A stretch of DNA of 64,000 bases, from assembly GCF_036850765.1 (NCBI RefSeq), contig NC_089490.1:295908982-295972981 (forward strand), in the 5' to 3' direction. Positions 37,418-46,830 of this stretch are shown piece by piece. The position numbers and the translations under genes were made by a program. This DNA is from Saccopteryx bilineata. Lineage: Eukaryota; Chordata; Mammalia; Chiroptera; Emballonuridae. Numbering within the stretch: the stretch's first letter is position 1; each line of letters begins with the position of its first letter. A model generated the notes under the pieces. It was given only the letters and a program-made list of their open reading frames with translations, was not told the DNA's origin and did not search any database.

Positions 37418-37930
37418 ATCCACCCCTATGCTCACTTTACTACCCACAATCTATACCACCAGCATCCCTGTGCAAGGAAATTAGGCACATTACACAAATT
37501 ACAACAGCACAAATCATACAGTTTCAACAATTACAAAGGTACATTTCACGAGTCTATGAGCACTTTGCCAAAAGCGCAAAATGTCCTCGGCCTTCTTTCT
37601 AGCCTCCCTGGAAAAGTTTCCCAGGGCAGGGGAGTGCTTCCAGCAAAGCCGCCCCCACCCCCATCAGGGTATTTCACATTGTCCAAAATTCGTAGGTCCA
37701 TCCAACAAAGGAGCCAATGCCCACTCCAGTCGTAGTCCAGGAAATCAATCCATGCACATGAGACCTCAGCCACCCCCCTCATCTCTGCCGTCCTGGCAGG
37801 TCTTACACTGTCTCAAAGAGGAGCACGTGGCAATGGCAGTCAGCATTTCCATCTCTGCTCTGAAGAGCATGATGATGTCCAGCCCTGTGTCCCAAAATTG
37901 CAGACCTACCAGGGCCATAGTAGGTTCTCC
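37418..37930 (-). other. 3' internal part of the compact element
   Basis: No open frame of note in sense. Next to the LTR is a weak, T-interrupted polypurine tract (AGGGGTGGA, + strand 37420-37428). A perfect 12-bp inverted repeat (37385-37396 and 37427-37438) straddles the junction with the 3' LTR. Confidence 0.6.
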
Positions 37931-38158
37931 TTACAGCTGGGCTCTCATCTTCTGGAGACTGCGGATTGCAACTCCAGCCCGATTCTCCTCATCCTCCAAA
38001 GAGGAACTGAAAACACCAGCTCCTGCTGCCGGTCTCGAGCCCCAGGCTGCTACAGACTTCTGCTCCACAGACCTTGCAGCTCCAGACCCGATCTCAGCTT
38101 CAGCCTCAGCCTCAGCCTCAGCCTCAGCCCCGGCATCCCCCCGCTGCTGGGTCTCCAC
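37931..38158 (-). CDS. second, frameshifted internal ORF with (Ala-Glu)n repeat
   Basis: A 75-residue frame overlaps the end of the first ORF by 109 bases in another frame. It carries an alternating Ala-Glu run (GAEAEAEAEAEAE) encoded by an AGGCTG-type hexamer repeat (+ strand 38094-38130). It ends with an acidic/basic C-terminus (SSLEDEENRAG...QKMRAQL). It may be the original continuation of the coiled-coil ORF after a frameshift, or a chance frame from the hexamer repeat. No family recognised. Confidence 0.3.
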   Translation of the reverse strand: METQQRGDAGAEAEAEAEAEAEIGSGAARSVEQKSVAAWGSRPAAGAGVFSSSLEDEENRAGVAIRSLQKMRAQL

Positions 38159-38484
38159 AATGTCAGGGCAATCTGCAACTCACGAACCTGTGAATCCTCC
38201 TCCAGCAGCTGCTCCATTTCCAGGTGAATCTCGCAAACCTGGTCAGCCTCCTCCTCCAGCGCTTCCTCCAGCTCCAGGGTCAGCATCTGTTTCTCCCACG
38301 TTTGCTCCAGCTCCTTCCACTGCTCGGTTTGCAGGTCCCGGGCAGCCTCTTCCACAGAGCTCTCAGTTTCCTCACACATGGCTGTAAAAGTCAGCCAGCC
38401 TACGATCCCCAAAAGGACAGCCATGGGAAACCATAACAGCTGCCAGTCCTCAACTCCACCACTCAAAGGTGGTGGTGGCTCCAT
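38050..38484 (-). CDS. internal ORF: predicted membrane segment plus acidic coiled coil, unknown family
   Basis: A 144-codon frame starts 12 bases downstream of the primer binding site. The first residues are MEPPPPLSGGVEDW. A hydrophobic stretch at about 16-36 (LLWFPMAVLLGIVGWLTF) could span a membrane. Residues ~38-108 are rich in Glu, Leu and Gln with heptad-like spacing and predict a coiled coil. After about 120 the frame becomes an Arg-Leu repeat (GLRLRLRLRLK) that is the out-of-frame reading of a hexamer repeat, so a frameshift near 38150 is likely. It shows no similarity to gag, pol or env that I recognise and no zinc knuckle. A captured host segment or an LTR-family-specific protein are both possible. 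I do not assign a function. Confidence 0.5.
   Translation of the reverse strand: MEPPPPLSGGVEDWQLLWFPMAVLLGIVGWLTFTAMCEETESSVEEAARDLQTEQWKELEQTWEKQMLTLELEEALEEEADQVCEIHLEMEQLLEEDSQVRELQIALTLWRPSSGGMPGLRLRLRLRLKLRSGLELQGLWSRSL
38094..38130. repeat. hexanucleotide (CAGCCT)n repeat
   Basis: Perfect or near-perfect tandem CAGCCT units inside the LTR element interior. It encodes Ala-Glu or Leu-Arg repeats on the minus strand, depending on frame. Confidence 0.9.
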
Positions 38485-38495
38485 ACTGATCTGTA

Positions 38496-38520
38496 TCGAA
38501 TCCTGCCACAGACTACGCCA
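38496..38520 (-). other. primer binding site, tRNA-Ser type
   Basis: In sense, two bases after the 5' LTR end (..TTACA TT), the sequence reads TGGCGTAGTC, then TGT, then GGCAGGATTCGA. This matches the complement of the 3' end of tRNA-Ser (…TCGAATCCTGCCGACTACGCCA), with a 3-base insertion. The position and match are diagnostic of a primer binding site. Confidence 0.75.
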
Positions 38521-38522
38521 AA

Positions 38523-39216
38523 TGTAAGGCCAGTAGCCATGGCCACCATCACAGCCGCCTGGCCCATGCAGGTTTGCTTTGGATTCAGATAGTCGGCAAA
38601 GAAACAACGGAGCCAAAAACTGATGGGCCATCATTTTTAATCCTAGCTTGCACCCGGCGGGCAAGTAAAAACACACACTGGGCTCCAAAACCCACTCACA
38701 TTCAGTGCTCACAAAGCTACCGACTTATCCAAGTTTCCTAGAATCAAAGGTTTCTAGCTCACCAGACTTATTCACCTCTGTTCCCCATCTCCTTCCTTCT
38801 CACAAACTCTGCACAAACTGGCTTCTCACTCAACACTCCGCCATCTTGGCTGCTTCTCCTGGCCTCTTTCACGTGGCCTTTCTCTGCTCTCTGCTCTCTA
38901 ACGCTAATCTCAGGAACCAAGAGAGCAAGCTCCCGTTCTGCCCCCATTTTATAGTATAGATTCAAAACCTTTAATCCAATATACAAAATAGGAAAGTCTC
39001 TAATACAAAGTCACCTATCTGGGGCATGATGGGATTACACCACCCCACATCAAAAAGGGTGGGAAAGGCTTAATCCCAAAACCAAGCCCCAGGCTACAAG
39101 GATCCTGCCTGCCCACAGCCCGCCCCCAACACACATTAATATCACCTTGGCAACAGCTTCCATGTGGGCAGCGCCATCTTTAACAAAGTGAGCATAATAT
39201 ATTTTATCTGCCAACA
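38523..39216 (-). mobile_element. 5' LTR of the compact element
   Basis: About 694 bp, starting in sense TGTTGGCAGATAAAATATAT and ending GGCTACTGGCCTTACA. It is collinear with the 3' LTR. The central 450 bp is almost identical between the two LTRs, whereas the last ~80 bp next to the primer binding site holds about half of all differences. Confidence 0.9.
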
Positions 39217-39221
39217 CTGCT

Positions 39222-40136
39222 CCACATGGTTTGTACCTCCATATTCTGTAAGCACTCTCTTCAGATCCACCAGGCATCTCAACCATTCTGAGGCTCTCTC
39301 AGCAGCACAGGAACTGTTTCCTGACTCTCCTCTATGACTGTGGGGATACAGGAAACTCAGCAGGGCTGTCTTGGGCCCTCTTTGCCTCGGCCTGCTCTGC
39401 TACAATTCCCGATTCATGGCGATGGCACCATTCCGCCAAGCACTGAGGGGGTATGTGAGGCCCGCTGCTCAGCTTGCTGCCATCCAGGGGCAGGGCGCGG
39501 GGAGGAGGGCACTGCGCCTTTCTCCGCCCTCACTTTGCACCCCACCCCCACCCCTGCCATCCCAGGGCTGGTGGGCAGAGCACAGGCCCATGCCCCAGTA
39601 CTGGGTTTCTCTATGAACCACCAATGTCTTTCCTTACTTCAGAGAACCTACTGTTATGCGCTGATTCCTTCAGAAATTTTAGTTTTGAATGCTCAGATCA
39701 AGTGTTTGAAATTCAATGATATAGCCTTTCTCAGAAGGCTGGTTCTTGCAAATTAAGTCTTTGAATTTCAAGACAATGAATTTCAAAAGCATGCTTAGAA
39801 TCTCAAAAGCCTAGACCTTGATTGTGTGTGTGGGTAGGCCAGACCTCCTCTATGCAATCAGTCCACAGGTCCCGGCCTAATAGAGCATATTTGGTAGAGG
39901 AAAGATCAGGGGACTAAAACCAAACAAAACAAGAGTGAGGGCAGGTGGGGATTGTCAGACATTACTGGAGACCAGGCGGCTAGGGCAAAGGTCACAATCT
40001 CAGTTGTACTCATTGTACTATTGGCATCCCTAACCTTCATTCCACCTTTCTCCCTTCAAGCTACCTTCTTTATGTTATTGATCAGTTGCTGTTCAGTTTC
40101 AAATGAAAGAATACCTGACTTATAATGACTCAAATA
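39222..40136. other. spacer between LTR element and inverted solo LTR, no gene recognised
   Basis: Unique-looking sequence. The 39440-39600 part is GC-rich and yields overlapping open frames in several frames (a composition effect). No domain recognised. Confidence 0.5.
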
Positions 40137-40141
40137 CTTGA

Positions 40142-40846
40142 TGTTGGGCAGATAAAATATATTATGCTCACTTTGTTAAAGATGGCGCTGCCCACATGGA
40201 AGCTGTCACCAAGGTGATATTAATGTGTGTTGGGGGCGGGCTGTGGGCAGGCAGAATCCTTGTAGCCTGGGGCTTGGTTTTGGGATTAAGCCTTTCCCAC
40301 CCTTTCTTATGTGGGTGGTGCAATCCCATCATGCCTCTGATAAGTGACTTTGTATTAGAGACTTCCCAACTTTGTATATTGGATTAAAGTTTTGATTTCT
40401 ACACTATAAAATGGGAGCAGAATGGGAGCTTGCTCTCTTGGTTCCTGAGATTAATATTAGAGGAGAGAGCAGAGAGGAGAGCAGAGTAAGACCATGTGGA
40501 GGAGGCCAGGAGAAGCAGCCAAGATGGCAGAGTATTGAGTGAGAAGCCAGTTAGTGCAGAGTTTGTGCAGGGAGAAGGAGATGGGGGACAGAGGTGAATA
40601 AGTCTGGTGAGCTAGAAACCTTTGATTCTAGGAAACTCGGATAAGTTGGTAGCTTTGTGAGCACTGAATGTGAGTGGGTTTTGGAGCCCAGTATGTGTTT
40701 TTACTTGCCCGCCGGGTGCAAGCTATGATTAAAGATAATGGCCTATCAGTTTTTGGCTCTGTTGTTTCTTTGTCAACTGTCTGAATCCAATGTGAACCTG
40801 CATGGGCCAGGCGGCTGTGATGGTAGCCCTGGCTACTGGCCATACA
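40142..40846 (+). mobile_element. solo LTR of the same family, opposite orientation
   Basis: TGTTGGGCAGATAAAATATA to GGCTACTGGCCATACA, 705 bp, with perfect 5-bp duplications CTTGA (40137-40141 and 40847-40851). It contains CTATAAAATGGGAGCAG (promoter word) and GATTAAAGATAATGG (possible poly(A) signal ATTAAA). It is a solo LTR, so a full element once here was probably lost by LTR recombination. With the element at 36723-39216 it forms a large inverted repeat. Confidence 0.9.
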
Positions 40847-40851
40847 CTTGA

Positions 40852-42684
40852 CTTATAAATTACTCAATTATTGGTAACTGCAGAGACAGACACAAGAACT
40901 GATGCAGTGAATCACGAGGTTCTAGAAGACCCAGAATCTGTTTTCCCACTGTGTCACCCTTAGTATGTCGGCCAGGTCCCAGAAGACGTGTGCTTCCTTC
41001 TCCCTGCAAGAAAGGCCAGAAAGTGGCAGCTGCCCCGGTGGCAGCAGCAGCCAGCTGTTCTAGTCATAGCACCGCTGGCTTCAGCCACCGCAGTGGGAAG
41101 CCCTGAGCTCTGCGGCTGTCTTCCCTGCAGAAACCTAGCATCTCTGGCCACTTCTGCGCTTCATACCCTGCAGGAAACATGCCCAGTGGGAAAACCATTT
41201 CATGTTCACTTTCTTGCATCTATAAACACCCACATATATTCATTGTAAGTCGAGTTTTAACCAAACTCCTTTGAGAACTGTGTAGATGCAATAGTACTAA
41301 ATAGGTTGGGTTTTTTTTTTTCTTTTTAACCAACCTTTTAAAATGGTTCCAGCGTGGACATATTTTAAAGCTCTCCAGGTGAGAGAGCAACTACTTATTT
41401 GCTGGGTTGTGCTGGGCACTTACTCCCCTGTAGTCTCTTGATGGCATCTAGTTATCTCATTACTCTAAAAGAGAAGAGATCACGTGGGGGGAAATTCTGC
41501 ATGAGATTGTCACAAAGCAACCTAGGCGGAAAATAACAGACTATTAGTGAAATGCTAAACTGGAAAAGAAGTACCTGAATACCATATTTGCAACGTAGCA
41601 TGGATAGAGAACAACACTGAACTGTTTAAGCTCTAATCAGTCTAAAAGGAGCACCAAAAATATCCAAAAACAAGCCTGGAGACCCATTAGAGTCTTTAAA
41701 AAGTTGTTTGCTTTCAATTAAGTGGGGAATTTTCCACTCAGGCTTAGTTTTCTTGGGTTCTTTTTTTGTTGTTGTTCTTTTTTTTTTTTTTTTTTCAGAT
41801 TCTCATCGTAAGGCAGTTTTCAGTGACCTGAAATTCTTAAACAAATTTTCTGCCCGCGCATGTGTGTATGCATGCACGCATGAGTGTGTGGTTTCTGCAA
41901 AGTGAAGAGCTTGTTGTAGTTCATGACCCTGCTAACACATGGTCAGGATGACAACGGTACATTCCTGGAAGGTCTGTGCTAACTATTGCTTCAGTTGCCT
42001 TTTCACACCCATGATTCAAACTGTTCAGTCAGCTAAAATGTATAACAAGTGACCTGGTGCAAATTACAGGAATTTGCAGGACAAGCTCCAGAAAGCAATG
42101 GGCCAAATGCCTGGGCAGTTCTATTAGACAACCCACAAATTCTTCTGGGAACAGTCCAGGGGCCCCTTTGACAAGAGCATCTGTGATTCAGGGCACCGTT
42201 AAGCCGATCTGCAAGTGAAGGGAGAGCATTACTTTGAGAAGTGAGTCACTTCCGGGGCTGAAGACTGTGTTTTTAATTTATCTATTGAACTGCAGTCACA
42301 ATGAGTGATAATCCTATCAGTTCTTCACAGGAATGTCAATACCTGGAGTAGAGTGTTTTGTGGGCTTCCTCATAGGACTCAGAAACACCGGATCGTAAAT
42401 GGCAAATGCAAAATGCCCAGAGACCCTTTCCAGTTATGATAATACAACAGAACATTGAGGTTTGGTACCTGGGTTTTGTGCTTGTTCTTTTTATTTTCAC
42501 TGGTAAGCCCGCTAAAGCATAACTCATAAAATATATTCTTGATTTATAAAAGCAAGGAAAATTGAGTGCTCCTTGACTGCATTTCTTCACCCATAATTGA
42601 ATTTCTGTTTGTGATGCTTCTCACAGGACAGGGAGGGAGGGATCTGAATTCCCCTGAACACTTAACTCTGTCCTATCATACGTT
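40852..42684. other. intergenic, no gene recognised
   Basis: No exon seen. A poly(T) run lies at 41780-41797. The 41000-41170 segment is GC-rich without recognisable content. Confidence 0.5.
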
Positions 42685-43390
42685 CAGGATTCACATATTT
42701 TATCTCATTTAACTTGTATGCCACCCTAGGATGTACCTGGTGTTGGTCAAATAAGTTTGTAAATATGATATATATGTTTGCTCGCTTGTGACTTATATTG
42801 GGTGTGGGGGACAGGCTATAAGCAGGCCAGGTCGTTGTTGCCTAAAGGTTTGGTTTTGGGACTAAGCTTTTCCCCACACCCTTGACTGATTGTATGATCT
42901 GGGTGGTGCACTCTCATGAGGAATCCAATTATGCCTTGGATAAGTGACTTTGTATCGGAGACTTCCTTGTTTGTATATTGGATTAAGGGATTTTGGTTTT
43001 CTACACTATAAAGTGGGACAGACCAGGAGCTTGGACACACAGTTCCTGCTATCACAATTGCAGGGGCTTCCCCGATCCCTTGCCCTTCATGGGAAGAGCT
43101 GGCTTTCTGCTTTTCCCTTGTCTTCTTTTGTGGTTTGCCTGTCTTGGTGAGACACCAATAAATAGGATGGCCCCCCATCCTCTGACTCCGCCATTTCTTT
43201 ATCGTCTGCCCGAATCCAATGGGAACCTGCATGTGAATGGCCACGATGGTGGCTCCTGGCCTTACACCTGGCATTGCCTTCAATTGTATAGACAAAGGGG
43301 CTGAGATTAGCTTTCCAAGGTCACAAAATTAGGACATTTTATATAATCTGACTTAAAAGACCACACTCCTTCAATGACCTTATTTCCTTG
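42685..43390 (-). repeat. MIR split by an LTR insertion
   Basis: TTTTATCTCATTTAACTTGT lies left of the LTR (42698-42717). CAAAGGGGCTGAGATTAGCT, then TTCCAAGGTCACAAAATTAG, lies right of it. Joined conceptually, these are neighbouring parts of a reversed MIR, showing that the LTR landed inside a pre-existing MIR. Confidence 0.65.
42741..43266 (+). mobile_element. solo LTR, diverged sister subfamily
   Basis: TGTTGGTCAAATAAGTTTGT to GTGGCTCCTGGCCTTACA, 526 bp, with perfect 5-bp duplications CCTGG (42736-42740 and 43267-43271). It shares collinear blocks with the 40142 LTR (GGTTTTGGGACTAAGC, GTGACTTTGTAT, TATATTGGATTAA, CACTATAAAGTGGG, GAATCCAATGGGAACCTGCATG) but the U3/R centre differs and is shorter. 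AATAAA occurs at 43159-43164. Confidence 0.85.
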
Positions 43391-44124
43391 AACTAAAAAT
43401 GGTGAGATGGTGATTTTTCTTCTTGCTCTACCTTAGAGATGAAACCAACATTGATTGTGCTCTTGTAGATGACACTATTACATTGAGCCACAAAAAAAGC
43501 AAAGAAACTCATTGTCCCTATTCTTTTATTTTATTTTTAGTAGGTGCAGTGTGCCTCTTTGTTTCATAGATTGAATTCAAGATTAATTCTCAGTGTACTT
43601 CTAAAATAACCCAAAGTAACTTATAAGCTGAAACACGATATAAAATATGACATTTATATCAGAAATAGAACTGAGTTGGTCCAAAGGAACCAACCATTCT
43701 TTCCGTAATACAGCAAGCGCATATTAAAACCAGGTAGATCTCTAAAAGTCATCTTACCAGGACAGACGTGAATACATTATTATAATTAAGTACTGAGTAA
43801 AGCTCTGGTAATAAGGGGGAATGGGAAATGCATGATATAGTACAAAGTTTGCATTTTCTAATAAGTTAAAACTCTAAATTTCACACTAAAAATAAAATAT
43901 CCTCAAAACAAAAATCAAGTAGATGAGTCATGTGAAGTCCTTATAGAAAGGGCCCTGAGAAACCTAGTGGTAAAAATCAAAACTGCCGTTTTCCAACCGA
44001 CACGACACGCTGTTCTAATGGACAACTCTTGAATCAATCTCCCTTTTAGTGACGCTTTATAGGAAGTAAAGGTTTCCTCATCAAACAGCATAGATCAATA
44101 ACTGGCACCTAGAAGGAAATCTTT
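43391..44124. other. intergenic, holds one arm of a local direct duplication
   Basis: No gene recognised. The 43823-43975 segment is repeated at 45354-45478. Confidence 0.55.
43823..43975. repeat. direct repeat, copy A
   Basis: About 125 bp, roughly 85% similar by eye to 45354-45478. Shared words include CAAAGTTTGCATTTT, AATAAGTTAAAACTCTAAAT and AAAACAAAAATCAAGTAGAT. The family is unknown. Confidence 0.8.
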
Positions 44125-44225
44125 TCCTGTACAACAGCATGAGTGGACCTGGCGAGCATTACGCTAAGTGAAATAAGCCAGTCACATGATCTCACTCATA
44201 TCTGGGATCTAATCAACAAAGCAAA
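44125..44225 (+). mobile_element. L1 ORF2 3' fragment
   Basis: GTGGACCTGGCGAGCATTAC, GCTAAGTGAAATAAGCCAGT and ATGATCTCACTCATATCTGG are the diverged C-terminal L1 ORF2 sequence. Confidence 0.65.
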
Positions 44226-45105
44226 CCAACATTTTATTTTTTAAAAAATGGTACCAATAAGCATTTCTGAACTATCAGACAACAGTACAAGTTTCTAGTG
44301 CCCCCACTAGGCAAAAACATATCTATATCTTTACCCTAGAAAATTTGTTTCAAAAGTGAATTCAATAAAGATTAATACCAATCATCTACTTTTTTTAAAA
44401 AAAGCTGCTATGATATGCTTTCAAAAGCAGATATGCATTAGGCCTAAAATATTTAACATAACATGTATTAGGTATTGTTAATTTTTTGTGTTGTGGGGTT
44501 AGGATGACAACTTGTCAAGCTACAGAAAGGGGGAAAATGTCCACACATACAAAGAGCACTGCTCATTTCTTTGTGATGGACCCTGATTCTTCCAGCCTCC
44601 TTCCTGGTTCCGTCCACTTTCTCCTGCCTTAGAGGTGGGGAGCTGAATGTAGTACGCTGCTCTTCCTGGAAGTGTAGGGAGGAGCCAAACCCAGAGGAAA
44701 CGGACTGGTAAGGTGGAGTCTGTCAAACGATTTCTTTCGTCTTGAAGTACAGCTATCTTCCTCAGACCTCTCCCAGGATACTCTGCAAGCGCTGTGCATT
44801 TTTGACAAAGCCACTATTTCTTAAGCCCTATACTCATTGCCTTTAGGATGTAAGCGCCTCAGTGATGACCTCCTTTTTGCCGCTCATACCCCTCAACAGT
44901 GTGCCCGCCCTGTCACTCCCAGCGCCTCCGCCTCCTGAGGGAAATGTCTTCCTTCCTATTGCCACTGTTTCCCCCTCACCCTCTCCGTGAAAAAGCTCTC
45001 TCACAGAGGGGCAGCCCCCCCGCCCCGGGGTCCCCGAGCTCTTGGCTTGCTCAGGAGCTGTTCAACGGCTCTCTCACCAGCATCTAAAACACATCTGGCA
45101 GGGAC
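44226..45105. other. intergenic, no gene recognised
   Basis: AT-rich until about 44520, then more GC-rich. No exon or clear repeat. Confidence 0.5.
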
Positions 45106-45116
45106 AGGCATATTCT

Positions 45117-45290
45117 TTTTTTTTTAATGTTTATTATTGATTTTAGAGAGAGGAAGGGAGAGAGAAAGAGGAAAGAGGAGAGAGACAGGAACATTGATCT
45201 GTTCCTGTATGTGCCCTGACCAGGGATCGAACTGTCAACCTCTGTGCTTCTGGATGATGATCTAACCAACTAAGGTATCTAGCCAGGGGG
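45117..45290 (-). mobile_element. short tRNA-headed bat-type SINE
   Basis: On + it reads poly(T), TTATTGATTTTAGAGAGAGG, a purine tract, GTATGTGCCCTGACCAGGGA, TCGAACTGTCAACCTC and TCTAACCAACTAAGGTATCT, ending AGCCAGGG. This is the reversed order of a ~170-bp SINE with pol III boxes near its right end. Target duplications AGGCATATTCT (45106-45116) and AGGCACATTCT (45291-45301) differ at one base. Confidence 0.85.
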
Positions 45291-45301
45291 AGGCACATTC
45301 T

Positions 45302-46321
45302 CTTTGCTGTGTCTCCTCCTGCACATTCTGTATTGGATGATGGCCCGATTTGGGGAAATGCATTACAGTCCAAAGTTTGCATTTTATAATAAGTTAAAAC
45401 TCTAAATTTCACACTAGATATAAATATCCCCAAAACAAAAATCAAGTAGATGAATCATGTGGGTTCTCATACAAAGGGCTCACCATTTTCCCAGATATGC
45501 AGAAAATTGTTTGCATATGTTGTTAGTTTTACCTTAAAAATCTCTATGAAGGTAATGCTTTAACCCTGTTTTGGTCATGAGCCTATATGGAATACGATAA
45601 AGACCAGGTGCCCTGGAGGGGTCTTGGGAGTAAGCCTCTCTGATCTCCAGCTGCAGGGGAGGGGTGTCACTGACCGAGGGCCCCAGCTGTTGTGCTCACA
45701 GATAGTGCTGCACGTGTGCCACAGCCACAGCACAGACAGGCTGTTCCCACAGAAGGCTACACCCAGCAGGGGTACCAAGGCTCTATGACAGTAGGCACTC
45801 CTTTAGTCATAATGTGGCTGGAGAATTCCCCTCGTCTTCACTGCACCTTCCTTAGGTGGCAGGGCATTCCAAAAGGCTTCCACCAAAATGTCCTTCACTC
45901 TCTCCCGGCCTCTCCCAACTCCCTCCCCTTCCCCTCCCACAGCATTTCCTCCAAGAAGTTCTTCAATGTTTGATACCATCTTGGCATCTGCTTGCTGGGG
46001 GCGGTGGGCTAACAGAGTCCTCTCTCCAGTGAAGTCACACTTGCACATCCATGAGTACATCCCCGGGAGCCCCTCGGCCACGATGTGAAGCACTCTGCCG
46101 GCCACCTGCTCCTTTCTCTCTACTCCTAACACCTTCCCTCCAACCTCCAGTTCAGACTTTTCCTCGCCTTTCACACAATATGTAACACAGTTTATACTTT
46201 ATATCGCTACTCCTCTTCAATGTCTTCTTCATTCATTTTAATGATTCTCTAACTTTTTTTATTAATAGAAATAAAATCTATTGGCATCACTTGCTTATTC
46301 ACAAACCACCATTACTTACAG
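45302..46321. other. intergenic, holds the other arm of a direct duplication
   Basis: 45354-45478 matches 43823-43975. The 45600-46150 part is GC-richer, with no recognised gene. Confidence 0.5.
45354..45478. repeat. direct repeat, copy B
   Basis: Counterpart of 43823-43975, about 1.5 kb away in the same orientation, separated by the SINE at 45117. Confidence 0.8.
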
Positions 46322-46513
46322 CAGGCGTTCCCAAACTATGGCCCGCGGGCCACAATGTGGCCCTCTGAGGCCATTTATCCAGCCCCCACTGCATTTCTGG
46401 AAGGGGCACCTCTTTCATTGGTGGTCAGTGAGAGGACCACTGTATTTGGCAGCCCTCCAATGGTCTGAAGGACAGTGAACTGGCCCCCTGTGTAAAAAGT
46501 TTGGAGACCCCTG
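46322..46513. mobile_element. short hAT MITE, 192 bp
   Basis: Left end CAGGCGTTCCCAAACTATGG; the reverse complement of the right end is CAGGGGTCTCCAAACTTTTT, so short terminal inverted repeats are present. It contains GGCCCGCGGGCCACAATGTGG and TTTCATTGGTGGTCAGTGAG. No coding sequence. The 8-bp duplication expected for hAT is not clear. Confidence 0.75.
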
Positions 46514-46544
46514 ACAGGATAGCCCAATGACCAAGGCCGTCTCT

Positions 46545-46830
46545 GCATCTCTGCTCCACCCAACCTTTCCCCTTCCCATACTCATCGCCCCTCTTCAGGC
46601 ACAGAGGATTTTTTGTTTTGTTTTTGTTTATTTGTTTGTTTGTTTGTTTGTTTTGCCATCCCTTATGTTGCACCCCTATCCTGAAATGGCCTTTCCCCTA
46701 GTTCAGCCAGGTAAAAATTGTCGCACTCCTTTTAGGCCCAGCTTAAAGGCCACATCCTCCCTGAAGTCTACATTCTCCACAGAGAGTGCTTATTAGCACT
46801 TTCCTCCCCAGCAGAGCCCTTCCCACGCAT
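46545..46830 (+). repeat. L2 LINE 3' region with a (TTTG)n insert
   Basis: CCTGAAATGGCCTTTCCCCT, GCCCAGCTTAAAGGCCACAT and CCTCCCTGAAGTCTACATTC are L2 3' UTR words in sense. A (TTTG)n run at 46612-46654 interrupts it. Confidence 0.65.

Larger units (their letters stand above)
36723..39216 (-). mobile_element. compact non-autonomous LTR element with two LTRs and a non-canonical internal ORF
   Basis: The whole element is 2494 bp in minus orientation, flanked by perfect 5-bp duplications CTGCT (36718-36722 and 39217-39221). It has two ~695-bp LTRs, a primer binding site matching tRNA-Ser and only 1105 bp of internal sequence. The interior shows no gag, protease, reverse transcriptase, integrase or envelope similarity. 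It must therefore have been copied by another element's enzymes, as MaLR elements were by ERVL (inference). A 5-bp duplication with a tRNA-Ser primer points to a class III (ERVL/ERV-S-like) relationship, but this is tentative. Confidence 0.9.

Noticed and set aside
36675..39286. Multiple 60-100-codon frames repeated in both LTRs
   Set aside because: They lie in LTR sequence, duplicate because the LTRs duplicate, and show no protein similarity.
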